Assembly (NCBI RefSeq): GCF_000487995.2 | Contig: NZ_CP097562.1 | Span: 124,001-188,000, forward strand | Length of the DNA: 64,000 nt | Direction of reading: 5' to 3' | From: Mucispirillum schaedleri ASF457 | GTDB taxonomy: Bacteria; Chrysiogenota; Deferribacteres; Deferribacterales; Mucispirillaceae | In this document: in pieces, positions 37,752 to 47,285 of the stretch | Layout of the letters: each line of letters starts with the position of its first letter | Numbering within the stretch: the first letter of the stretch is position 1 | Program-made: the position numbers and the translations under genes | Notes under the pieces: model-generated | Database searches by the model: none | What the model was told of the DNA's origin: nothing | The model's input: the letters and a program-made list of their open reading frames with translations, nothing else

Positions 37752-39626
37752 ATGAATAGTGGTATTTATAAAAATCTTGCACTTTGGCTTGTAATAGCTT
37801 TAATGATGGTGCTTGTATTTAACCTTTTTAATACTAATACACAGACAAACCAAAAAGTTACTTATACTGAGTTTTTAGATAGTGTTACTAAAGAGCAGGT
37901 TAAAAAAGTAACTATAAAAGAAAATAAGATAACTGGTGAGTATAAAGATAATAACACTCGTTTTGAAACTTATGCACCTAGTGATAATAATTTAATTTCA
38001 GAGCTGAGAGATTATAATGTGGGTATTGAAGCAACTCCGCCAGATACTACACCTTGGTATATGCAGCTGCTTATTTCATGGCTTCCAATTATTCTGCTTA
38101 TAGCTATATGGATATTCTTTATGAGACAGATGCAGGGTGGCAGCGGCTCAAAGGCTTTTTCTTTTGGTAAAAGCAGAGCTAAACTTTTAAATCAGGATAA
38201 TTTAAAAGTAACTTTTAAAGATGTTGCAGGTATTGAAGAAGCAAAAGAAGAATTGACTGAAGTTGTAGAATTTTTAAAAGACCCTGCAAAATTTCAAAAA
38301 TTAGGAGGCAGAATTCCAAAAGGTGTGCTTTTAGTTGGTCCTCCGGGAACTGGTAAAACTCTGCTTGCAAAGGCTGTAGCTGGAGAAGCTGGTGTTCCAT
38401 TTTATTCCATAAGCGGCTCAGATTTTGTGGAAATGTTTGTTGGTGTTGGTGCTGCTCGTATTAGAGATTTATTTGAACAGGGCAAAAAAAATGCTCCTTG
38501 TATTATTTTTATGGATGAGATAGATGCTGTTGGACGCCACAGGGGTGCTGGTCTTGGTGGTGGACATGATGAAAGAGAGCAGACATTAAATGCACTGCTT
38601 GTTGAAATGGATGGATTTGATTCAAATGAAGGTGTTATTTTAATAGCTGCTACAAACAGACCTGATGTATTAGACCCTGCATTACTTCGTCCTGGTCGTT
38701 TTGACAGACAGGTAGTTGTGCCGCGTCCAGATTTAAAAGGAAGGCTGCAGATATTGAAAGTGCATGCTGCTAAAATTAAAATGGCATCATCTGTAGATTT
38801 AGAAATTATTGCAAAAGGCACTCCGGGTTTTTCTGGTGCAGATTTAGCAAACCTTATGAACGAATCTGCTTTACTTGCTGCAAGAGCAAATAAAGATGAA
38901 GTTGATACTTCAGATATAGAATCTGCAAAAGATAGAGTAATAATGGGAGCTGAAAGACGCAGTATGGTAATACCTGAAAAAGATAAAAAAGTTACAGCAT
39001 TCCATGAAGCAGGTCATACAATAGTTGCTATTATGACAAAAGGTGCAGACCCTGTGCACAAAGTTTCTATAATACCTAGGGGGATGGCATTAGGTGTTAC
39101 TATGCAGCTGCCAAGTGATGACAGGTATAATGAAACAAAAGACCATCTTTTAGGTATGATTAGAGTTATGCTTGGGGGAAGAATTGCTGAAGAAGTTACT
39201 TTTAACTCTATGTCAACAGGAGCAAGTAATGATATAGAAAGGCTTACATCTATTGCAAGAAAAATGGTTATGAGCTGGGGTATGAGTGATAAACTTGGCA
39301 CTATATCTTTTGGAAAAAGAGATGAAGCTATATTTTTAGGCAAAGAAATTTCAAGCCAGAAAGATTATAGTGAAAAAACAGCAGAATTAATAGATGATGA
39401 AGTAGAGCATATTATTAATACATGTTATAATGAAGCAAGAAAAATAATAGAAGATAACAGACTTCTTTTAGCTAAAACTGCGGAAGCCCTGCTTGAAAAA
39501 GAAACTATTGAAACTTCAGAATTAAAAGAACTTGTAAAAGAATATGCTGCTGAAGGATATAAAGATAATATGTTTTCAGAAAAAGAGCAGGAAGAAAAAG
39601 AAGAAACTAAAAATGAAAATAACTAA
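37752..39626 (+). CDS. ftsH: ATP-dependent zinc metalloprotease FtsH
   Basis: FtsH degrades misfolded membrane proteins and regulators at the inner membrane. The 624 residues have two transmembrane helices (about 9-28 and 103-124) around a periplasmic loop, Walker A GPPGTGKT (196-203), Walker [15 protein letters not shown], the SRH arginines and the zinc site HEAGH (418-422). The C-terminus is Glu/Lys-rich. GGAGG lies 5 bases before the ATG. In enterics FtsH controls LPS synthesis, relevant to the Kdo/lpt genes downstream. Confidence 0.98.
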   Translation: MNSGIYKNLALWLVIALMMVLVFNLFNTNTQTNQKVTYTEFLDSVTKEQVKKVTIKENKITGEYKDNNTRFETYAPSDNNLISELRDYNVGIEATPPDTTPWYMQLLISWLPIILLIAIWIFFMRQMQGGSGSKAFSFGKSRAKLLNQDNLKVTFKDVAGIEEAKEELTEVVEFLKDPAKFQKLGGRIPKGVLLVGPPGTGKTLLAKAVAGEAGVPFYSISGSDFVEMFVGVGAARIRDLFEQGKKNAPCIIFMDEIDAVGRHRGAGLGGGHDEREQTLNALLVEMDGFDSNEGVILIAATNRPDVLDPALLRPGRFDRQVVVPRPDLKGRLQILKVHAAKIKMASSVDLEIIAKGTPGFSGADLANLMNESALLAARANKDEVDTSDIESAKDRVIMGAERRSMVIPEKDKKVTAFHEAGHTIVAIMTKGADPVHKVSIIPRGMALGVTMQLPSDDRYNETKDHLLGMIRVMLGGRIAEEVTFNSMSTGASNDIERLTSIARKMVMSWGMSDKLGTISFGKRDEAIFLGKEISSQKDYSEKTAELIDDEVEHIINTCYNEARKIIEDNRLLLAKTAEALLEKETIETSELKELVKEYAAEGYKDNMFSEKEQEEKEETKNENN

Positions 39627-39641
39627 TTTGGAAGAGTTTGT

Positions 39642-40829
39642 ATGAAATTTTATAAACTGACACCTGATTATGATAGAATAAAGCATGAATTAGCTCGCAT
39701 TGGTGTAGATAGTTATGCATTAAATATGGTAAAAAAGGGTGTCAGTTTAAATATTTTAGTGCGGGATATAAAAGCGCCTGCTGCTAATATATTAAAACAG
39801 GAATCTATTGCTTCAGGAATGGATGCTGCAGTAAAAAAAGGTGCTGTTTCCTGCTCAATAGATAAAACAGATGTGCTTTTAATGGGTAATACAGCTACAT
39901 TTGAAAGGCTTATTAAAAGACTTTCAATGCAGGTTTTTGGTTTAAAAGAATTAGGAAAAGAATTAAGTCTTTTTTTAAAAAGTAAAGAGTTTAAAAATAT
40001 TACATATAATAAAGGTGTAATAGATGTATCAAAGCCATTATGTATGGGTATTTTAAACACTACACCAGATTCATTCAGCGATGGCAGCTTATATGTTACA
40101 GAAGAAGCCATTGCTGCAAGAATTGATGAAATGGTAGAACTTGGTATAGATATTGTTGATATTGGTGGTATGTCATCAAGGCCTTTTTCTGAAAGTATAA
40201 GTAGTGATGAAGAGATAAAAAGAATAAAATTTGCTCTTGATTACATTAAACAATATGATATGATAGTATCAGTAGATACTAATAATTATAAAACAGCAGA
40301 ATATGCATTAAATAATGGAGCAGATATTATCAATGATATATCAGGTATGACAGATGATAATATGGTTTTTTTATGCGGACAGTCAAAATGTGCAGTATGT
40401 ATTATGCATATGCAGGGCAGTCCAAAAAATATGCAGAATAATGCTAATACAGAATATAATAATATAATATACGATATTCATGATTTTTTTACAAAAAGTA
40501 TAGATAAATGTCTTAATGCAGGTATTGGTTATTCATCACTTATACTTGATGTGGGCTTTGGTTTTGGAAAAACTGTTGAGCAGAATTATATTTTATTAAA
40601 ATATTTGAATGAGTTTAAATCTTTTAATATTCCACTGCTTGCAGGGATTTCCCGTAAGTCTATGATTGGTGCTGTTATAGATAAAGATGTTAATAACAGG
40701 CTTGCAGGCACAGTTTGTGCAAATACAGCTGCTATTTTAAATGGTGCTGATATTATAAGGGTGCATGATATAAAAGAAGGTATTGATACAGTTAAAATTG
40801 CTGATTATATTTTAAAGGCGTATATATGA
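39642..40829 (+). CDS. folP: Dihydropteroate synthase with N-terminal extension
   Basis: DHPS joins pABA to the activated pterin. The catalytic part starts near residue 130, with NTTPDSFSDG, VDTNNYKTAEYALNNGADIINDISG, CIMHMQGSP, GFGFGKT and AGISRKS. About 125 residues precede it (with AANILKQE and DVLLMGNTATFERLIKRL), a domain also seen in clostridial and delta-proteobacterial enzymes of about 400 residues but not in E. coli FolP; its role is not established. The usual GGxSTRPG loop reads GGMSSRPFSE. It overlaps cdaA by 4 bases. Confidence 0.93.
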   Translation: MKFYKLTPDYDRIKHELARIGVDSYALNMVKKGVSLNILVRDIKAPAANILKQESIASGMDAAVKKGAVSCSIDKTDVLLMGNTATFERLIKRLSMQVFGLKELGKELSLFLKSKEFKNITYNKGVIDVSKPLCMGILNTTPDSFSDGSLYVTEEAIAARIDEMVELGIDIVDIGGMSSRPFSESISSDEEIKRIKFALDYIKQYDMIVSVDTNNYKTAEYALNNGADIINDISGMTDDNMVFLCGQSKCAVCIMHMQGSPKNMQNNANTEYNNIIYDIHDFFTKSIDKCLNAGIGYSSLILDVGFGFGKTVEQNYILLKYLNEFKSFNIPLLAGISRKSMIGAVIDKDVNNRLAGTVCANTAAILNGADIIRVHDIKEGIDTVKIADYILKAYI

Positions 40830-41608
40830 TTACTACTATTTTTGAATTTATTAAAAGTTATGTTAGTATTATAGATGTAATAGATATTGCATTTATAAGT
40901 TATATTATTTACAGAATTCTGCTTCTTTTAAGAGGAACAAGAGCTATATATATGTTAGTATCAATTATGATACTTTTAGTGCTTCTTGGTCTTTCTGACT
41001 TTTTAGGAATGAGAGTAACTAGATGGGTATTAAGTAATATGTCAGGTTACTTATTTTTAGCCTTGATTATTGTTTTTCAGCCTGAAATAAGAAGAGCACT
41101 GGCATTTATTGGTGAATCAAAATTTTTTGAACGCTCTATTACTTTAAATTCTCAAATAGTAGATGAGCTTGTTAGAACTGCAACTATTTTAGCAAACAGA
41201 CAGCTTGGTGCATTAATTATTATTCAAAGAAATACAGATATTACACACTATGTAACTCTTGGGCAGAAAATAGATTCAGTTGTTAGTAAAGATTTACTGC
41301 TTAGTATATTTATTCCATATTCACCATTACACGACGGAGCAGTATTGCTTGAAGGCTCAAGGCTTACTTATGCTGGCTGCATTCTGCCGCTTACAAAGAG
41401 AGAAGATATTGCTCAGCAGTATGGAACAAGGCACAGGGCAGCTATAGGCATAACAGAGGAAACTGATGCAGTAGCTATTGTTGTTAGTGAGGAAAGAGGT
41501 GAAATTTCTGTAACAGAAGGTGGAAATATTATTCCAAATTTAGATGCAAATGCTTTACGGGAAACTTTAAGTAAGCTTATTAAAATAAAAAAATCAACGG
41601 AAGATTAA
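40826..41608 (+). CDS. cdaA: Diadenylate cyclase CdaA (c-di-AMP synthase)
   Basis: The 260-residue membrane enzyme joins two ATP into c-di-AMP. Three hydrophobic helices (residues about 17-75) precede the DAC domain with DGA (170-172) and RHR (202-204), both catalytic motifs intact. cdaA-cdaR-glmM is the canonical trio: CdaR and GlmM modulate CdaA. c-di-AMP controls potassium and osmotic balance. No GdpP or PgpH hydrolase is in the window. Confidence 0.96.
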   Translation: MITTIFEFIKSYVSIIDVIDIAFISYIIYRILLLLRGTRAIYMLVSIMILLVLLGLSDFLGMRVTRWVLSNMSGYLFLALIIVFQPEIRRALAFIGESKFFERSITLNSQIVDELVRTATILANRQLGALIIIQRNTDITHYVTLGQKIDSVVSKDLLLSIFIPYSPLHDGAVLLEGSRLTYAGCILPLTKREDIAQQYGTRHRAAIGITEETDAVAIVVSEERGEISVTEGGNIIPNLDANALRETLSKLIKIKKSTED

Positions 41609-41609
41609 T

Positions 41610-42512
41610 ATGTTAAATAATAAAACTTTATTAAAAATTCTTAGTATATTAATTGCTCTTGGTATGTGGATAATGGTTGTATCTGGTCATGAAGAAACAA
41701 AAGAGATGACTGTTCCTGTTAAGCTTATTAATGTATCAGGTGGTAAAGTTGCAATTTCAGATTATCCAAATGTATCAATAACAATAAAAGGTGCTGCACG
41801 CCTTATGCAGTCGCTTGCTAATTCTGATGTTCTGCTTGATATTGATGTGACTGTATTTCCTAATGGTCAGTCTATTAGAAGAATACTGCCTGCAGACTTT
41901 AAAACACCACTTGGGCTTGAAGTGATTGATGTAAAACCATCAGAGCTGCGTATTACTCTTGATAATATTACAGCAAAAGAAGTGCGTGTTCTTCCATCTA
42001 CAATTGGTGAAGTAAAGCAGGGATATATGCTGGAAAGCATTACATTAAAGCCAAATTCTGTTAGTGTAACTGGTGCTAAAAGTATATTATCTAAACTTGA
42101 AAATATTTCAACAATCCCTATAAACCTATCTGAAAGAAATGAAAATTTTGTTCAGAATGTTTTATTAAAAGATTATGATGGTGTTACTAAAATCCAGCCC
42201 TCATCAGTTGAAGTGCGTGTTAAATTAAAAGAAAATATGGTAGAGCATGAATTTATAAATGTTCCTGTAGAATGTATGAATTTAAAAGGTAATTTAATGG
42301 TAGCAAATACTCCGTCACTTTCTTATGTAAAAGTAAGGGGACGAGAAGATATTATAGATACTTTTTTAGATACAGTAACTTTTGTTACAGACTGTAGTAA
42401 CATAAATGGTCCTGGAAGTTACACTGGTTCAGTTGCATATAGAACAAATTTAGTGATTGATATATTAAACTTAGAGCCGCAGACAATAAATATAGAGATA
42501 AAAGAAAGATGA
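41610..42512 (+). CDS. cdaR: YbbR-domain protein, CdaA regulator
   Basis: The 300 residues have one N-terminal membrane helix (about 7-24) followed by extracytoplasmic YbbR repeats with the recurring pattern KPSELRITLDN and PSSVEVRVKLKE. It would sit in the periplasm and regulate CdaA across the membrane. It starts one base after cdaA and overlaps glmM by 4 bases. Confidence 0.88.
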   Translation: MLNNKTLLKILSILIALGMWIMVVSGHEETKEMTVPVKLINVSGGKVAISDYPNVSITIKGAARLMQSLANSDVLLDIDVTVFPNGQSIRRILPADFKTPLGLEVIDVKPSELRITLDNITAKEVRVLPSTIGEVKQGYMLESITLKPNSVSVTGAKSILSKLENISTIPINLSERNENFVQNVLLKDYDGVTKIQPSSVEVRVKLKENMVEHEFINVPVECMNLKGNLMVANTPSLSYVKVRGREDIIDTFLDTVTFVTDCSNINGPGSYTGSVAYRTNLVIDILNLEPQTINIEIKER

Positions 42513-43855
42513 GAAAATATTTTGGAACAGATGGTGTTAGAGGCAGGGCTAATATTGAGCCATTAACTGCTGATTTCGCATTAAAACTGGGCAGAGCAGC
42601 TGCTGGTTTATTTAAAAATAATGATACTCACAGGAAAATTATTATAGGTAAAGATACACGGCTGTCCTGTTATATGTTTGAGAATGCATTGGTATCAGGT
42701 ATTTGTTCTGCAGGTATTGATGCTGTCATGGTTGGTGTCATTCCAACACCTGCTATTGCATTTTTAACAAAATCAATTAGAGCAGATGCTGGTGTAGTAA
42801 TTAGTGCATCACATAATCCGTATTATGATAATGGTATTAAGTTTTTTAATGCTAATGGTTATAAACTTGCAGATATTACAGAGCATGAAATTGAAAGGAT
42901 GATAGATAATAATGAACCTGCATTAGACCCATATTCAATAGGTAAAGCATACAGAATAGAAGGTATAGGCAGATATGTGGAATTTGTAAAAAATACATTT
43001 CCTAAAAATATTGATTTAAAAGGGCTTAAAATTGTTGTTGATTGTGCAAATGGTGCATCATATAAAGCAGCACCACTTGCTTTAAGGGAGCTTGGTGCAG
43101 AGCTTATTTTAACTAATGTTGAACCAAATGGCACAAATATTAATGATAACTGTGGTGCTGTATATCCTGAAAATATGGCAAAAGCTGTTTTAGAGCATGG
43201 AGCAGATGTAGGTATATCTTTTGACGGCGATGCAGACAGGGTAGTTTTTTCAGACGAAAAAGGCAATATAGTTGACGGTGATAAAATTATGGGTATTTGT
43301 GCTATTGATATGATGGAGCAGGGCACATTAAAAAATAATACTATTGTTGCAACTGTTATGAGCAACCTTGGCTTTGAATACTCTATGAATAAAAAAGGCA
43401 TTAAACTTATCCGCTCGCAAGTTGGGGACAGGTATGTTATGGAAGATATGCTGAAATATAACTGTAATCTTGGTGGGGAGCAGTCAGGTCATTTAATATT
43501 TTCAGATTTTAATACTACTGGTGATGGCTTAATAAGTGCTATGCAGGTGCTTGGTTTACTTATAAAAAAAGGCAAATCTTTATCAGAGCTTTGCAGTTTT
43601 ATAGAAACATACCCACAGGTATTAAATAATGTTTTAGTTGATAAAAAAGTTTCACTTGATGAATTAAGTAATACTTCAGCATTAATCTTAAAAATAGAAA
43701 AAGAGCTTGGAACTTCTGGCAGACTGCTTGTAAGGTATTCTGGAACAGAAAATAAATTAAGAATTATGCTTGAAGGTAAAGATGAAAAAATAATTACTGC
43801 CTATGCAGAAGAAATTGCAGAGATGGCAGTAAATGAAATACAAGGTAAAAAGTAA
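42509..43855 (+). CDS. glmM: Phosphoglucosamine mutase
   Basis: GlmM converts GlcN-6-P to GlcN-1-P for UDP-GlcNAc, the precursor of peptidoglycan and LPS. The 448 residues contain [11 protein letters not shown], the active-site Ser101 in [16 protein letters not shown], the metal loop DGDADRV and [12 protein letters not shown]. It overlaps cdaR by 4 bases and pdxJ by 1. Confidence 0.98.
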   Translation: MRKYFGTDGVRGRANIEPLTADFALKLGRAAAGLFKNNDTHRKIIIGKDTRLSCYMFENALVSGICSAGIDAVMVGVIPTPAIAFLTKSIRADAGVVISASHNPYYDNGIKFFNANGYKLADITEHEIERMIDNNEPALDPYSIGKAYRIEGIGRYVEFVKNTFPKNIDLKGLKIVVDCANGASYKAAPLALRELGAELILTNVEPNGTNINDNCGAVYPENMAKAVLEHGADVGISFDGDADRVVFSDEKGNIVDGDKIMGICAIDMMEQGTLKNNTIVATVMSNLGFEYSMNKKGIKLIRSQVGDRYVMEDMLKYNCNLGGEQSGHLIFSDFNTTGDGLISAMQVLGLLIKKGKSLSELCSFIETYPQVLNNVLVDKKVSLDELSNTSALILKIEKELGTSGRLLVRYSGTENKLRIMLEGKDEKIITAYAEEIAEMAVNEIQGKK

Positions 43856-44568
43856 TGATAAAACTTGGAGTAAATATTGACCATGTGGCTACTCTGCGGC
43901 AGGCAAGAATGAATATAGAGCCTGAGCCTGTTACAGCTGCCAGAATTGCAGAAAAAGCAGGTGCTGATGGTATTACAATACATTTAAGAGAAGATAGAAG
44001 GCATATACAGGATAAGGATGTATATGATATTAAAAAAGCTGTTTCTATTCCATTAAATTTAGAAATGGCATGCAGTGATGATATTATTAATATTGCAATA
44101 GATGTGCATCCAAATACATGTACAATAGTTCCAGAAAAGCGTCAGGAAATAACAACAGAAGGTGGGCTTGATGCTGCTGGCCAGTATCATTTAGTTGCAG
44201 ACACTGTTGCTAAGCTGCAGGAAAAGGGGATAAAAGTAAGTCTTTTTATAGAGCCAGATAAAATGCAGATTGAAGCTGCAAAGAAAATAGGTGCAGAATA
44301 TATTGAAATCCATACAGGGTTATATGCAAATACTGAAAGTGAAGCACAAAAGCGGGAATTAAACCGTATAAAAGAAGCTGCTGTTTATGCTCATAGTCTT
44401 GGTTTGATTGTTAATGCAGGTCATGGGTTAAATTATACTAATACACAAAGTATAGCGGCAGTTCCTTATATGCATGAATTTAATATAGGACATTCAATAA
44501 TTTCAAGAGCTGTTTTTACAGGTCTTGAAGAAGCAGTTAAAGAAATGATAAAAATAGTTAAAAAGTAG
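43855..44568 (+). CDS. pdxJ: Pyridoxine 5'-phosphate synthase
   Basis: PdxJ closes the pyridoxine ring from 1-deoxyxylulose-5-P and 3-amino-2-oxopropyl phosphate. The 237 residues begin [14 protein letters not shown] and carry [11 protein letters not shown] and [10 protein letters not shown], all characteristic. It lies between glmM and acpS, a widely conserved order. Confidence 0.97.
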   Translation: MIKLGVNIDHVATLRQARMNIEPEPVTAARIAEKAGADGITIHLREDRRHIQDKDVYDIKKAVSIPLNLEMACSDDIINIAIDVHPNTCTIVPEKRQEITTEGGLDAAGQYHLVADTVAKLQEKGIKVSLFIEPDKMQIEAAKKIGAEYIEIHTGLYANTESEAQKRELNRIKEAAVYAHSLGLIVNAGHGLNYTNTQSIAAVPYMHEFNIGHSIISRAVFTGLEEAVKEMIKIVKK

Positions 44569-44570
44569 TT

Positions 44571-44921
44571 ATGCTTGGTTGTGATATTATAGAAATAGAA
44601 AGAATAGAAAAATCTATTTTAAAATTTGGGGATAATTTTTTAAAACATATACTTTCAGATAATGAGATAGTATTATATAATAAACGGGGTAAAAAGGCTG
44701 AGTTTGCAGCAGGCAGATTTGCGGCAAAAGAAGCTGTTTCAAAAGCATTAGGCACAGGTATAGGCATAGACTACAGATTTACAGATATAGAGATACTGCC
44801 AAATGAACATGGCAAACCTTATGTTTATTTAAAAAGTCAAAAAAAAGAAAATATTGAAATATCTATATCACATTCCCGTATGAATGCTGTTGCGGTATGT
44901 ATTATTAAAGAGGCAGAATGA
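44571..44921 (+). CDS. acpS: Holo-[acyl-carrier-protein] synthase
   Basis: AcpS transfers 4'-phosphopantetheine to ACP. The 116 residues show GCDIIEIERIEK (metal Asp) and FAAGRFAAKEAVSKALGTG, plus ISHS near the end. It overlaps kdsB by 4 bases. Confidence 0.96.
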   Translation: MLGCDIIEIERIEKSILKFGDNFLKHILSDNEIVLYNKRGKKAEFAAGRFAAKEAVSKALGTGIGIDYRFTDIEILPNEHGKPYVYLKSQKKENIEISISHSRMNAVAVCIIKEAE

Positions 44922-45649
44922 GTGCAGTAATAATTCCAGCCAGATATGGCTCAACAAGATTTCCAGGTAAAGTTCTTGCAGATATTGATGGTAAGCCAAT
45001 GATTGTAAGGGTGGCAGAGCAGGCAGTGCAGACTTCTGCTGATAAAGTAATTGTTGTTACAGATAATGAAAAAGTATATGAAGTATGCTCTAATATAAAA
45101 AAAGTTTCTGTTATGATGAGCCCTTCAGATTTATCTACAGGAACAGACAGAGTAGCGTATGCTGCAAAAAATATTGATGATGATATTATTATTAATGTGC
45201 AGGGAGATGAGCCTTTTATTCCTCCAGTATTAATTGAGCAGTTAATACAAGGGTTAAAAAATGATAAGTCTCTTAAAATGATAACAGCATGTGTGCCTTT
45301 TGCAGATATTAATAATTCTGAAAATCCATCAGCAGTAAAAGTTATTCTTGATAAAAATGATTATGCTGTTTATTTTTCAAGATATCCTGTTCCATATAAC
45401 AGAGATAATATTGAGGGTGTGGTTAGATACCGTCATATAGGTATTTATGGTTTCAGGCATGATTATTTATTTGAATTTGCTTCACAGGAACGGACTTACT
45501 TAGAAAAATGCGAAAATTTAGAGCAGCTTAGAGCTTTAGAAAATGGTGTTAAAATAAAAGTAGTAAAAACAGATTACAACCCGTTATCTGTTGATACTCT
45601 TGAAGATTTGCAAAATATTTTAAAAATTTTAAGTATGAGGAATAAATAA
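44918..45649 (+). CDS. kdsB: CMP-Kdo synthetase
   Basis: KdsB activates Kdo with CTP for the LPS inner core. The 243 residues show PARYGSTRFPGKVL, NVQGDEPFI and YRHIGIYGFR. It overlaps the ATG of pyrG by one base, so the CTP supplier is translated directly after the CTP user. Confidence 0.95.
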   Translation: MSAVIIPARYGSTRFPGKVLADIDGKPMIVRVAEQAVQTSADKVIVVTDNEKVYEVCSNIKKVSVMMSPSDLSTGTDRVAYAAKNIDDDIIINVQGDEPFIPPVLIEQLIQGLKNDKSLKMITACVPFADINNSENPSAVKVILDKNDYAVYFSRYPVPYNRDNIEGVVRYRHIGIYGFRHDYLFEFASQERTYLEKCENLEQLRALENGVKIKVVKTDYNPLSVDTLEDLQNILKILSMRNK

Positions 45650-47274
45650 TGGCAAAGTATATTTTTGTAACCGGTGGTGTATTATCATCATTAGGTAAGG
45701 GGATTACAGCAGCTTCCCTTGGGGCTCTACTTGAATCAAGAGGGTATAAAGTTGCTTTAAGAAAGTTTGACCCATATTTAAACTATGGTCCTGGCACAAT
45801 GAGCCCTTTGCAGCATGGTGAAATATTTGTTACAGCAGATGGCTGTGAAGGTGATTTAGATTTAGGTCATTACGAAAGATTTACCAAAACAAATACTGAC
45901 AAACATTCAGACATTACATCTGGTAAAATATACTATACTGTTATTGAAAGAGAACGCAAAGGTGAATATCTTGGTGCAACGGTGCAGGTTATTCCTCATA
46001 TAACTGATGAAATAAAAGGCTGTATAACAGCTGGTGCAGAAGATTATGATATAGTAATTGTAGAAATTGGAGGCACAGTTGGAGATATTGAAAGTCTGCC
46101 ATTTTTAGAAACAATCAGGCAGATGAAATTTGATTTAAAAGAAAATGATGTATTATTTTTACATGTTACTCTGGTGCCTTATATTAAAAGTGCAGGAGAG
46201 CTTAAAACAAAACCAACTCAACATTCAGTGCGTCAGTTACATGAGATAGGTATCAGCCCTGATATTTTAGTGTGCAGAAGTGAATATCCACTTAGCGAAG
46301 GCGTTAGAAACAAACTTGCATTATTCTGTAATGTGGGAAAATCATCAGTGATTAACTGTATGGATGCTGCTACAATTTATCAAGTTCCACTTGTATTAAA
46401 TGAAGAAGGTTTAGACAGTGAAGTTATAAAAAAACTGGGACTTGAAGAAAGGGAATATGATTTATCAAAATGGCAGGATATTGTAAAGCGCATAAAACAG
46501 CCAAAAGATACAGTTTCTGTTGCAGTTGTTGGTAAATATCTTGAAACAAAAGATGCGTATTTAAGCCTAACAGAAGCATTGCTTCATGGAGCAGTTGCAA
46601 ACTATTTAAAAGTAGATATAAAATGGATAGATGCTGAAAAACTGGAAGAAAAAATGGCTAGTGAGTATTTAAGCAGTGTTGATTGTATATTAATTCCTGC
46701 AGGCTTTGGTGAGCGTGGGATGGAAGGCAAAATAAATGCTGTAAATTTTGCTAGAACAAAAGATATTCCATTTTTAGGTATATCTATGGGTTTGCAGGCA
46801 GCAGTAATTGAATATGCAAGAAATGTATTAAAATTAGAAGATGCAAGAAGTGCTGAGATGACAAAACCAGAACATTCCCAAAATCTTGTTATTGATTATA
46901 AGCATGATGAACATTATAATGAAGAAATGGGTGCATCTATGCGTCTTGGCTCTTATGTAACTTCTTTAATGGAAGGCAGCCTTGTAAAAGAAATTTATAA
47001 TACTGATACTGTAACAGAAAGACACAGACACAGGCTTGAAATAAATAATAAATATAGAAATGCATTAGAAAGTGCTGGTATGGTAATATCTGGAAATAAT
47101 GAAGAAAGTGGCTTTGCAGATATTATTGAGTTAAGTTCTCATAGGTGGTTTATAGCTACTCAATTCTGCCCAGAATTTCAGTCAAAACCATTTAATCCAC
47201 ATCCGCTTTATAATGCTTTTATTCAGGCTGCTTATAAATATAAACAGGATAAAAATAACTTATCCGGTGATTAA
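45649..47274 (+). CDS. pyrG: CTP synthase with an inactivated glutaminase domain
   Basis: CTP synthase aminates UTP. The 541 residues cover the full family length. The synthetase half keeps GGVLSSLGKGITAASLG, the DLDLGHYERF region, EIGGTVGDIES and KTKPTQHSVRQL; one family Asp in NVDPGTMSP is Gly here (NYGPGTMSP). The glutaminase half is fully present but its catalytic residues are changed: the nucleophile Cys of GICLGMQ is Ser379 (GISMGLQ), the catalytic His of QFHPE is Cys507 (QFCPE), and the first Gly of PGGFG is Ala351 (PAGFG). Loss of Cys379 in E. coli CTP synthase abolishes glutamine use but not ammonia use, so this enzyme should be ammonia-dependent. The frame is intact and it lies between kdsB and kdsD, so it is expected to be functional. 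Confidence 0.95.
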   Translation: MAKYIFVTGGVLSSLGKGITAASLGALLESRGYKVALRKFDPYLNYGPGTMSPLQHGEIFVTADGCEGDLDLGHYERFTKTNTDKHSDITSGKIYYTVIERERKGEYLGATVQVIPHITDEIKGCITAGAEDYDIVIVEIGGTVGDIESLPFLETIRQMKFDLKENDVLFLHVTLVPYIKSAGELKTKPTQHSVRQLHEIGISPDILVCRSEYPLSEGVRNKLALFCNVGKSSVINCMDAATIYQVPLVLNEEGLDSEVIKKLGLEEREYDLSKWQDIVKRIKQPKDTVSVAVVGKYLETKDAYLSLTEALLHGAVANYLKVDIKWIDAEKLEEKMASEYLSSVDCILIPAGFGERGMEGKINAVNFARTKDIPFLGISMGLQAAVIEYARNVLKLEDARSAEMTKPEHSQNLVIDYKHDEHYNEEMGASMRLGSYVTSLMEGSLVKEIYNTDTVTERHRHRLEINNKYRNALESAGMVISGNNEESGFADIIELSSHRWFIATQFCPEFQSKPFNPHPLYNAFIQAAYKYKQDKNNLSGD

Positions 47275-47285
47275 TAGGGTGTGTT

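Noticed and set aside
38402-39343. Minus-strand open frames inside ftsH
   Set aside because: They lie over conserved ftsH codons and have low-complexity composition; they are shadows.
40140-40200. FolP as a sulfonamide-resistant (Sul-type) enzyme
   Set aside because: The loop differs from STRPG but has no Phe-Gly insertion of the Sul type, so resistance cannot be claimed.
42859-43401. 180-residue open frame on the minus strand inside glmM
   Set aside because: It is antisense to an intact, strongly conserved gene, has no family motif and no ribosome site.
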